Shown: positions 7,703 to 14,315 of the stretch, one piece after another
How positions within the stretch are numbered: position 1 is the first letter of the stretch
Layout of the letters: each line of letters begins with the position of its first letter
Program-made: the position numbers and the translations under genes
The notes under the pieces: generated by a model
The model's input: only the letters and a program-made list of their open reading frames with translations
The model's database searches: none
What the model was told of the DNA's origin: nothing
Assembly: GCA_937900305.1 (NCBI GenBank)
Contig: CALCCV010000348.1
Coordinates: 1-18,683, forward strand
Source: an uncultured Pseudobdellovibrionaceae bacterium
GTDB lineage: Bacteria > Bdellovibrionota > Bdellovibrionia > Bdellovibrionales > Bdellovibrionaceae
DNA length: 18,683 nt
Reading direction: 5' to 3'

Positions 7703-8452
7703 TCAGTCAGCGATTTCGGATGAGCGTTTGCGTTCAAAAAAAATAACTACTAAAATTGAAATTTCATAAAGGGCTAGCAATGGGACCAGCATCATTGACA
7801 TACTTAAGATGTCTGGCGGCGTGAGTAAGGCAGCGACCACCGCAAGAACCATAACGGCATATCGGCGTTTTTCGCGCAAAAATTTGTGATTCACAATCCC
7901 CAACATTCCCAAGAGGGAGATGACAAGGGGAAGTTCAAAAGCAACTCCAAACATCAAGCACATCTGACTTAAAAACGAAAAGTACTGATCGATGGAAATC
8001 ATTGGGGTGTCTTTTGTGCCCCCGTAGGTGAATAAAAATTCAAACGCCTTTGGTAAAACCAAAAAGTAGGCGAAAGAAACGCCCAACAGAAATAAAAAAC
8101 TACCCGAAATAATAAATCCCATGCCATAGCGGCGTTCTTTTTGATAAAGGCCTGGAGCTACGAATCGCCAAATCTCGTAAAGCCAAAATGGACACGAAGC
8201 AATCACCCCGCATACGACGGACAGTTTAAGGTGGGCCATGAATTTGTCCATCGGACCCGTATAAATCAAGCCTCCCGATGGAAGAAATGGCTCAATGGGC
8301 TTGCGGACGATTTCGAAAATCTCGGTGCTAAAGGCATAACAAATGCTAGTCATGACTAGCAACGCAAGGAGCGAGTGAATCAGGCGAATGCGAAGTTCTG
8401 CCAAGTGATCTGTGAGGGTGAGATTTTTGGATTCGTCTAGCGCTTCAGCCAT
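7703..8452 (-). CDS. tatC: Sec-independent protein translocase TatC
   Basis: TatC is the inner-membrane receptor that binds twin-arginine signal peptides and, with TatA/B proteins, exports folded proteins. The 249-residue product has the expected size and six hydrophobic helices. Family signatures are HLAELRIRLI near the N-terminus, the periplasmic loop leading to FWLYEIWRFVAPGLYQKE, FELPL in the central helix region and LLTPPD near the C-terminus. The start (CAT at 8450-8452 on the plus strand) overlaps the end of the upstream TatA/B-type gene by 8 bp, so the two are translationally coupled. Tat export is consistent with a Gram-negative envelope. Confidence 0.97.
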   Translation of the reverse strand: MAEALDESKNLTLTDHLAELRIRLIHSLLALLVMTSICYAFSTEIFEIVRKPIEPFLPSGGLIYTGPMDKFMAHLKLSVVCGVIASCPFWLYEIWRFVAPGLYQKERRYGMGFIISGSFLFLLGVSFAYFLVLPKAFEFLFTYGGTKDTPMISIDQYFSFLSQMCLMFGVAFELPLVISLLGMLGIVNHKFLREKRRYAVMVLAVVAALLTPPDILSMSMMLVPLLALYEISILVVIFFERKRSSEIAD

Positions 8453-8825
8453 CGGTTTTCTTCTTATTATCGCCGTTTTGTGCGACCGAATCAGGAGTTC
8501 CGGGTGGCGATGACGGACCTTCGGTAGTTAGGTCAAAAGTGAGCTGATCCGTGTGTGGGTCCTGGTCGTGGGTATCAGGACCGTGCGTATCAGCGCCATG
8601 ATGGGCTTGATCTTGCTGGGCCAACTCATAGGGCTTCGGGCGTTCGGCGAACAAATCTTCAGAAGTTATAGAGTTGAATTCACCTTTCAGAGAGTTTGCA
8701 CTGCGCTTCAGTTCATTGATCATCTTGCCAATGTTGCGAGCCACTTCTGGAAGTTGCTTGGGCCCGATAACAATCAAGCCAAGAACAAAAAGAACAACGG
8801 TTTCAGACCAACCTAAGCCAAACAT
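8445..8825 (-). CDS. tatB: TatA/TatB-family translocase protein with His-repeat tail
   Basis: This single-pass membrane component of the twin-arginine translocase has 126 residues. The N-terminal helix MFGLGWSETVVLFVLGLIVI is followed by the hinge GPKQLP and an amphipathic helix (about 24-50). The Glu at residue 8 and the Gly-Pro hinge are more TatB-like, but one protein can serve both roles in some bacteria, and no second TatA is in the window. The C-terminal tail is unusual: HGADT-HGPDT-HDQDP-HTDQL places His at 76, 81, 86 and 91, followed by a Pro/Thr-rich acidic end. The only SD-like bases are AAAGA next to the ATG. It overlaps tatC and lies 43 bp below an uncharacterised gene, forming a three-gene operon. 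The TatB/TatA assignment is tentative. Confidence 0.88.
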   Translation of the reverse strand: MFGLGWSETVVLFVLGLIVIGPKQLPEVARNIGKMINELKRSANSLKGEFNSITSEDLFAERPKPYELAQQDQAHHGADTHGPDTHDQDPHTDQLTFDLTTEGPSSPPGTPDSVAQNGDNKKKTDG

Positions 8826-8868
8826 TCTTTGAGGCTAGCGGAAAGGTAGAGATCCGTCACGGGTTTCC

Positions 8869-9492
8869 TCAGGTCTTGAACGTGTTGCCGCCAAGACCTT
8901 CGAGGGGAACTGTCAAAACGCCTTGCTCAATCAGCTGGTCTCGGGCCAGCTGAGAACCCGTGCGGATGTATTTTTCATATAAACGCAGCAAGTTCTGATT
9001 CGAAGCGAAGGCGGTGCTGTGGGAGACCACATTGAGTACGTCAACGAACTCTACGAAACGAACCGAGAAGGTCTTATAGACCTCGGCCATCATCTCCTCG
9101 CGCATGCACGAAGCGAGGTCACGGTAAGCGGCTCCACCCATGTCACAGTAGTAATCCACATCGACGATTTTGCGTTGAAGCGAGTCGCTGAAAAAGCCGC
9201 TGACGTAGAGGCATCGATCAGCCATCTTTTTCAGCATCTCCACTTTCGTCGCCGAGTCGGATTGATTGGCAACCATGTAGATCTCAGCAAGTGTTTTTGG
9301 GCGCCGAACGCCTGACTCGTTTATGCTTTCATCTTCGAAAAGATTTTTGGCGTCGAGATAAAATTGCAGAAGGTCGACCAAATAAGATCGAACCGCGGGT
9401 CGCACTTCAATTTTGCGTCGCTCAAAACCCTTGTCGACCAGACCCTCGAAAAACTGCTTCGGCGAAAGGAGAAATGTCTCTGACTCTGACAT
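8869..9492 (-). CDS. Conserved helical protein of unknown function
   Basis: I know no named domain here. The 207-residue product is predicted to be mostly alpha-helical, with no signal peptide or membrane helix, so it is probably cytosolic. Its most distinctive stretch is LYVSGFFSDSL then VDVDYYCDMGGAAY (residues 95-123), with SYLVDLLQFYLDA near residue 37 and LLRLYEKYIRTGS near the C-terminus. From memory, uncharacterised proteins with the same motif order occur in Myxococcus- and Bdellovibrio-type bacteria; this could not be searched. It is the first gene of an apparent operon with the Tat genes (43 bp to the next start), which suggests co-expression, not necessarily a Tat role. Function unassigned. 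Confidence 0.82.
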   Translation of the reverse strand: MSESETFLLSPKQFFEGLVDKGFERRKIEVRPAVRSYLVDLLQFYLDAKNLFEDESINESGVRRPKTLAEIYMVANQSDSATKVEMLKKMADRCLYVSGFFSDSLQRKIVDVDYYCDMGGAAYRDLASCMREEMMAEVYKTFSVRFVEFVDVLNVVSHSTAFASNQNLLRLYEKYIRTGSQLARDQLIEQGVLTVPLEGLGGNTFKT

Positions 9493-9627
9493 GAGTAATC
9501 TTCCTCAATCTTTTCAGCTACCTTAGATTCATTCTACCATTGAGATCGGTGCGATTTGGTGAAACTTTTAGCAAAAATATTGAAAAATCAGATAGAAAGT
9601 CGGGTTTCATAAGCGAGAGATGAGAGG

Positions 9628-9807
9628 ATGTATAAAGACTTTTTTCAGTCTCTGGAAATGATCGTTCGAGATCTCAAATTGAGAAAAACTCTGACTTATT
9701 TTGAGTCAGAGTTTTGGAAAAATCGCGGCCCTAAGCCGCGAGAGAGCGAAAAATTATTCAGCAAAAGGGTTGCTAGGCCCAACGATGCTAAGAACTTGAG
9801 GTTGTGA
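9628..9807 (+). CDS. Candidate small ORF (59 aa), doubtful
   Basis: An ATG-initiated frame encodes 59 residues, beginning MYKDFFQSLEMIVRDLKL and continuing with aromatic and charged residues. Purine-rich GAGAGATGAGAGG lies just upstream but is too close to be a clean Shine-Dalgarno. The frame runs antisense through both terminators of the M16 gene and into its last 54 bases. The hairpins explain the sequence more simply, so this is recorded only as a possibility. No family is recognised. Confidence 0.15.
   Translation: MYKDFFQSLEMIVRDLKLRKTLTYFESEFWKNRGPKPRESEKLFSKRVARPNDAKNLRL
9684..9715 (-). terminator. Second intrinsic terminator of the M16 gene
   Basis: AAAACTCTGACT (9685-9696) and AGTCAGAGTTTT (9704-9715) form a perfect 12-bp inverted repeat with a 7-base loop. 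Read on the minus strand, the stem runs into TTTTT. It lies downstream of the first terminator, as a backup. The A-rich arm also gives some U-tract on the plus strand, so it could work in both directions. Confidence 0.8.
9718..9741 (-). terminator. First intrinsic terminator of the M16 gene
   Basis: TCGCGGC (9723-9729) and GCCGCGA (9735-9741) form a perfect GC-rich 7-bp stem with a 5-base loop. On the minus strand it is followed directly by TTTTT (complement of 9718-9722). The stem starts 12 bases after the M16 stop codon, the classical position for a Rho-independent terminator. Confidence 0.88.
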
Positions 9808-12384
9808 GAAAATCTTCTGAGCCAACTTTTGAATGTCAGCGGCTGTGATTTTGTCGAGCTCTTCTTTCAAATTGAAACTTTGCTGATAAGGATTGCCATA
9901 AATTTCTTCGAACAAAATTCCGTTGGCAATCGTCGACTTCCGCTGCAACTCGATCGCTTGGCGGCCGGCGAGATAAGCCTTCGCGCGATTCAACTCTTCG
10001 GCAGGGACAATCGTGTCAGTCAGCTTTTTAAATTCAATCTTCAACATATCGACCGCTTTTTTGACTTTTTCTGGTGAGCAGCCAATGTAGCCGCCAAAGT
10101 ATCCTGTGCCGACTCCCTCCATCTTGATTGGACTGACGGAGTACGCGAGAGAGTTTTTATCGCGCAATTCGATGAACAGACGTCCCCCTTGCCCAGATAA
10201 AATCGATGACATGATTTTCAAAACCAGGCGTTGCGGGTCATCGATGGCCAGTCCACGGTAAGCCAACACCACATGCGACTGTTCTTTCTTAGCCGCTGTG
10301 AAACCAAAGAGATCTTTTTGCAGTGGCAGCGGTTCGGTTGCGGGGAGTTTGGGTTGACCCGACGGCAAATGGCGAACCATTTCGGCCATCTGTTCTTTGA
10401 TTCGTCCCAAATCAATGTCACCGACGATCACTGCGAGCCCTTGATTTTTTGTAATCCAAGTTTTCCGGTAGGCTTGCAAATCTTCAGCTTTCACAGATTT
10501 CAATGTCTCTTCGGTGCCGAGAGAGTTCCACCGATAAGGGGAACCCGCAAAAATCATTTCCTGCAATTGGTTGAAACAAGTGTTCGATGGATTGTCGACT
10601 TGCGATTTAATTTGATTTAGCTGAATGCTCTTTTCGCGGTCGATGGATTCCTGGCGCAATTGAGCTCCTGAAATCACGGCATCGAGGGCTGTGAAGGCTT
10701 GATCCGCAAAGGGAGTCAAATAATCGAGAGAGAGGCCCACAGAGTTGCGACCTGCAAAAGCCGAAAAACCAATGTTGTGTGTATCCAGATGACCCAAAAG
10801 CGCTGATTCATCAAACTTTTCGGTGTCTGAAATCCAAACGCGCGACAGAAGTTCTGAAATTCCAACTTGTGATTCTTTTTCGACCCTGAGACCCGCTTTG
10901 AAGCCCCAACGCACACTGACCGTTGGCAGGCCTTTGAGAGGAACTAAAAACAGTGGCATTCCCTCGACTGTGGTGCGTTCAATTTTCAACTGTTCGTTGA
11001 GCAGTTGCATTTTGAGTTTCAGAGATTTTTGGGCAACGGCTTTCGTTTTTTTGACTTTTGCCGGTGATGTTTTTTTGTTAGATTTTGCTCCAGGGGCTTT
11101 GGTCTGCAAAGTTTTGATGAAACTTTTCACTTCTTTGTCAGCGTCGGCCTTTGCGGCGTTGGTCATCAATGTGACAACCAAATTTTCATCATTCAAATAT
11201 TTTTGGGCGACCTTTAAGATGTCATCGACGGTCAATTTCGCCACAAGTTTCATATGTTTTTCAAGGTAGAGATAGTCCCCCATATAGAACTGAAGACTTC
11301 CGGCTCGACGGGCAATTCCATCGACGGTTTCAGAGGTGTAAAATTCGTCCGATGATAGCGACAGCTTGGCGCGGTTGAGTTCTTCGGCGGTGACCCCTTC
11401 CCTTCGCAAAGTTTTTATTTCTTGGGCCAGGGCTTGCAGTGTTGCGCGAAGATTTTCTTTTTCAAGTTGGGCAGAAATAATAAAAAGACCAGAATCTTGT
11501 TGTGAAAACAGAGAGGCACCGATGCCGTTGACGAGGGCTTGCTTCACGCGAAAGTTCATTGTTAGGCGACTGCTGTCGCCTTGACCTAAGCACATGGCAA
11601 GGACCTCTAGTGCGGGCATGTCTTTGTGTTTGATCGGTGGAACTTTGAAGGACAGATACAGAATCGACTGTTGAAAAACGCTCTCTTTAACCTTAATAAC
11701 AGGTTTTTTTTGAGCGCTTTCTTTCAATCGTTTTGGTGAGGACACTTTCGTAACGGGAATCTTTTCAAAGAGATTTTTGACGTCGCCCTTGAGAGATTTA
11801 GACTCAATATGGCCGGCCACGATTAAAAACATATTTTTGGGAGAGTAGCGTTTGGCGTAAAAATCTTTGATCTTTTTAACTGGCGTTTTTCGCACGACTT
11901 TGTCGTAACCAATGACCGGAACCCGATAGGGGTGGGCTTTGTACGCAGACTCAAATAGGAGCTGAGAAGCCTGGCGAAAGGGCGAATCCAACCCGCGCTT
12001 GATTTCTTCAATGACGACGTCTCGCTCGGCGTGCACTTCACCGTCATCAAACTTTGGGTAACCCATCATTTGTGAAATCACATCTAAAGCCAGTGGCGTG
12101 TTTTCTTTGGCCATCGTGACGTAAAATACCGTCTGGTCGAAGGAGGTATAGGCGTTGAGCTCGCCCCCGTGGGCTTCGACCACATTCGCAATTTCGCCGG
12201 GTCCGAACTTGTCAGAACCCTTAAAAACGAGATGCTCTACAAAGTGAGAGAGACCTTCTTCACCTTTTTGTTCATCGGCGCTGCCATTTTTTACCCACAT
12301 CTGCACAGAAACGACGGGCGATTTATGACTTTCGATGAAGAGAACGTTCAGACCATTTTTTAGTTGAAATTTTGTCGTCTTCAT
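9754..12384 (-). CDS. M16-family zinc metallopeptidase, two-repeat form, no signal peptide
   Basis: This insulinase/pitrilysin-family protease of 876 residues contains two M16 halves in one chain. The N-terminal half has the inverted zinc motif HFVEH (H47, E50, H51) and the distal ligand Glu127 in VVIEEI, the expected 75 residues later. The second half (from about 460) keeps the fold but lacks HxxEH, as in other active-inactive pairs. A Lys-rich linker (about 420-456) joins them. The ATG at 12384 is preceded directly by an in-frame TAA, so no upstream signal peptide can exist, and the N-terminus MKTTKFQLKNGLNVLF is not one. The protein is therefore predicted cytosolic, unlike many fused M16 proteases. 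A GGGGG stretch about 9 bases upstream is a weak SD. Two terminators follow. The substrate is unknown. Confidence 0.93.
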   Translation of the reverse strand: MKTTKFQLKNGLNVLFIESHKSPVVSVQMWVKNGSADEQKGEEGLSHFVEHLVFKGSDKFGPGEIANVVEAHGGELNAYTSFDQTVFYVTMAKENTPLALDVISQMMGYPKFDDGEVHAERDVVIEEIKRGLDSPFRQASQLLFESAYKAHPYRVPVIGYDKVVRKTPVKKIKDFYAKRYSPKNMFLIVAGHIESKSLKGDVKNLFEKIPVTKVSSPKRLKESAQKKPVIKVKESVFQQSILYLSFKVPPIKHKDMPALEVLAMCLGQGDSSRLTMNFRVKQALVNGIGASLFSQQDSGLFIISAQLEKENLRATLQALAQEIKTLRREGVTAEELNRAKLSLSSDEFYTSETVDGIARRAGSLQFYMGDYLYLEKHMKLVAKLTVDDILKVAQKYLNDENLVVTLMTNAAKADADKEVKSFIKTLQTKAPGAKSNKKTSPAKVKKTKAVAQKSLKLKMQLLNEQLKIERTTVEGMPLFLVPLKGLPTVSVRWGFKAGLRVEKESQVGISELLSRVWISDTEKFDESALLGHLDTHNIGFSAFAGRNSVGLSLDYLTPFADQAFTALDAVISGAQLRQESIDREKSIQLNQIKSQVDNPSNTCFNQLQEMIFAGSPYRWNSLGTEETLKSVKAEDLQAYRKTWITKNQGLAVIVGDIDLGRIKEQMAEMVRHLPSGQPKLPATEPLPLQKDLFGFTAAKKEQSHVVLAYRGLAIDDPQRLVLKIMSSILSGQGGRLFIELRDKNSLAYSVSPIKMEGVGTGYFGGYIGCSPEKVKKAVDMLKIEFKKLTDTIVPAEELNRAKAYLAGRQAIELQRKSTIANGILFEEIYGNPYQQSFNLKEELDKITAADIQKLAQKIFSQPQVLSIVGPSNPFAE

Positions 12385-12398
12385 TTAGGAATGCCCCC

Positions 12399-13592
12399 AT
12401 GGTGTTTGGTGTCTACGTTCATATTCCCTACTGTTTGCAGCGTTGCACCTATTGTGATTTTGCCACGTACGTGAAAGGAACAGTCCTTCCACCTGAAGAA
12501 TATGTCTCTATTCTGGAAGAAGAGATCGAGAGAAGGCAAAACTATTTTCCGAAGATGGCCTTGGATACGCTTTATTTCGGTGGCGGAACCCCCAGTCTCC
12601 TGACGCCAGACCTCTTGGCGAGAGTGATTGACAAGCTGGCCACTTGTGGATTTCCGCTTCGCGATGACTCTGAAGTCACTTTAGAAATCAATCCTGCGAC
12701 TTTGACGAAGGCGACGATCGATGAGTATCTGCGTTTAGGATTCAATCGGTTCAGTGTTGGGGCTCAGACGTTTAACGACGCTCTTTTGAAGAGCGTGCAC
12801 CGCCAACATTCGAGCGAAGACACTTTGCAAACCCTCAGGTTGTTGCAAGAGCGAAATCTGAACTATTCCTTCGACCTCTTGTTTGCTCTGCCGAATCAAA
12901 CTTTGGCAGAGCTCGAATTTGATTTGCAGCGAGTGGGTGAGTTTTTGCCTCCGCACATCAGTCCCTATTGCTTGACGGTCCCAGAGGGCCACCCACTTGC
13001 AAAGTTGAGATTGACCGAAAATGTTCAGGTGGAGATGTTTGAGTTGATTCACGGTGAACTTCAGCGTCACGGCTATCGAGCTTACGAAATTTCAAACTAT
13101 GCGCGACCAGGCTTTGAGAGTCGACACAATCAGCTCTATTGGCTGGACCACTCCTACTGGGGATTGGGTCTGTCGAGTCACTCCTATGCTCATAATTCCA
13201 TCACCAATTCGGGAGCTTGGGGCACGCGCTTTTGGAATCCCAATCACATTCAGGTTTACACAGAGCAGATAAAAGCCCTGAACTCGTTGGAGTTGGGACT
13301 CAACCACCATTCTGCAGAGCAAAAAGAGATTCTCACAACGGCCCAGAGTTTGACGGACTATTGTATGACGGCTTTACGGACGCAAGAAGGTCTGGACGCC
13401 CGGAGCCTGCGGTCCAAGTTTAGTGACAGCGAACTTGACTTAGTGACTTCTCGACTCAGATTGCTAGAGTCACGGGGTTTGGTGTATTCAAAATCATCAG
13501 GCGGTGATTGGCAGATGGCCTTGAGCCGTCCGGGTGTTTTGCTCAGCAATCAGGTCTTTGCCGAGCTGACCTTTTTAGCTAATGAACTTTAG
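12399..13592 (+). CDS. hemW: HemW, radical-SAM heme chaperone (HemN-like)
   Basis: This radical S-adenosylmethionine protein binds heme and is proposed to insert it into membrane haemoproteins; it is often mislabelled coproporphyrinogen III oxidase. The 397-residue product starts MVFGVYVHIPYCLQRCTYC, with the 4Fe-4S ligands C12, C16 and C19 (CX3CX2C). GGGTPSLL follows, then the SAM-barrel segments VGAQTFND and FDLLFALPNQT, and the HemW-type HNQLYW at 243-248. ATG 12399 is preferred: TAGGA (12386-12390) is correctly placed and the protein starts at the family N-terminus. An in-frame TTG at 12372 would add nine residues and overlap the M16 gene. The M16 gene diverges 14 bp away, so promoters must lie inside the opposing gene or be shared. 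Confidence 0.95.
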   Translation: MVFGVYVHIPYCLQRCTYCDFATYVKGTVLPPEEYVSILEEEIERRQNYFPKMALDTLYFGGGTPSLLTPDLLARVIDKLATCGFPLRDDSEVTLEINPATLTKATIDEYLRLGFNRFSVGAQTFNDALLKSVHRQHSSEDTLQTLRLLQERNLNYSFDLLFALPNQTLAELEFDLQRVGEFLPPHISPYCLTVPEGHPLAKLRLTENVQVEMFELIHGELQRHGYRAYEISNYARPGFESRHNQLYWLDHSYWGLGLSSHSYAHNSITNSGAWGTRFWNPNHIQVYTEQIKALNSLELGLNHHSAEQKEILTTAQSLTDYCMTALRTQEGLDARSLRSKFSDSELDLVTSRLRLLESRGLVYSKSSGGDWQMALSRPGVLLSNQVFAELTFLANEL

Positions 13593-13614
13593 CGAGGTCG
13601 CCAACTGAGACCGT

Positions 13615-13653
13615 CAGAAAGTGATTACAGAAACTGATTTCAGAAAGTGATTA
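13615..13653 (+). repeat. 13-bp tandem repeat, three units, upstream of grpE
   Basis: Three abutting units read CAGAAAGTGATTA (13615-13627), CAGAAACTGATTT (13628-13640) and CAGAAAGTGATTA (13641-13653). The outer two are identical and the middle differs at two positions. The array fills most of the gap between hemW and grpE and ends 37 bp before the preferred grpE start. It could be a slippage product or a repeated operator. It is not a CIRCE element (no TTAGCACTC inverted repeat). Confidence 0.9.
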
Positions 13654-13690
13654 CTGAAGCATGGGTAATGGAAAAAGCAAGGGAGGAAAC

Positions 13691-14308
13691 GTGAACGATC
13701 AATCCAATCAACAGTCGAATTCGCAGGCCAATTCGGGAGCTAATCAGAGTGCTAAAAGCGGTTCAGCTGATAAAGCGAATGGTTCACATCTCCACTCGGA
13801 GACGGTGGGAGAAGAGGGCGAAGTGACGATGCTTCATGATGACAGCTCCGTTGAGATTCAAAAGCTTCAAGAAGACCTCGAAAAATCTCGCAACGATTTG
13901 TTGTATCTAAGGGCTGAATTCGACAACTACAAACGCAATGCCATTAAAGAGCGTTCGGATCTGAAAAAATTTGGCGCCGAATATTTGATCCGGGATTTGT
14001 TGAATGTGGTTGATAATTTTGAACGAGCTTTGCAGGTAAAGGTGACACCTGAAAATTTGAAAACGTATTCTCAAGGCGTCGAGATGACATCGGCCGAATT
14101 GAAAGCGATTTTGCAAAAGCATGGAGTCAGCGAAGTTCCGACTCAAAATGCCCCTTTCGATCCAGCTGTGCACGAAGCCTTGGGTGCCGAAGTATCAACA
14201 GAGATTGCGGCAGGACATATTTTGAGAGTTCATTCAAAGGCCTTCAAACTGCACGATAAAGTGATTCGCCCGGCCCAGGTCATTGTGGCCAAAGCATCAG
14301 AAGGATGA
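13691..14308 (+). CDS. grpE: GrpE, nucleotide exchange factor for DnaK
   Basis: GrpE releases ADP from the Hsp70 chaperone DnaK in the cytosol. A low-complexity N-terminus rich in Asn, Gln and Ser (about residues 1-45) precedes the long coiled-coil helix (IQKLQEDLEKSRNDLLYLRAEF onward). The C-terminal beta domain has APFDPAVHEAL and ends VIRPAQVIVAK, both family hallmarks. GTG 13691 is preferred, giving 205 residues, because GGGAGG (13681-13686) lies just ahead; ATG 13661 would add ten residues but has no convincing SD. dnaJ begins 7 bp after the stop, its SD overlapping the stop codon, so the pair is translationally coupled. dnaK is not between them or elsewhere in the window. A 13-bp triplicate repeat lies upstream. 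Confidence 0.95.
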   Translation: MNDQSNQQSNSQANSGANQSAKSGSADKANGSHLHSETVGEEGEVTMLHDDSSVEIQKLQEDLEKSRNDLLYLRAEFDNYKRNAIKERSDLKKFGAEYLIRDLLNVVDNFERALQVKVTPENLKTYSQGVEMTSAELKAILQKHGVSEVPTQNAPFDPAVHEALGAEVSTEIAAGHILRVHSKAFKLHDKVIRPAQVIVAKASEG

Positions 14309-14315
14309 GGTCAGT

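Noticed and set aside
12372..12398. TTG start for hemW overlapping the M16 gene
   Set aside because: ATG 12399 has a better SD and gives the usual HemW N-terminus. The TTG cannot be fully excluded.
13593..13690. CIRCE (HrcA) or heat-shock promoter before grpE
   Set aside because: No TTAGCACTC/GAGTGCTAA inverted repeat and no convincing heat-shock sigma elements are visible; only the 13-bp repeat is present.
14283..14315. Earlier in-frame start for dnaJ
   Set aside because: It lies inside grpE and adds residues before the J domain, while TTG 14316 has a well-placed GAGG.
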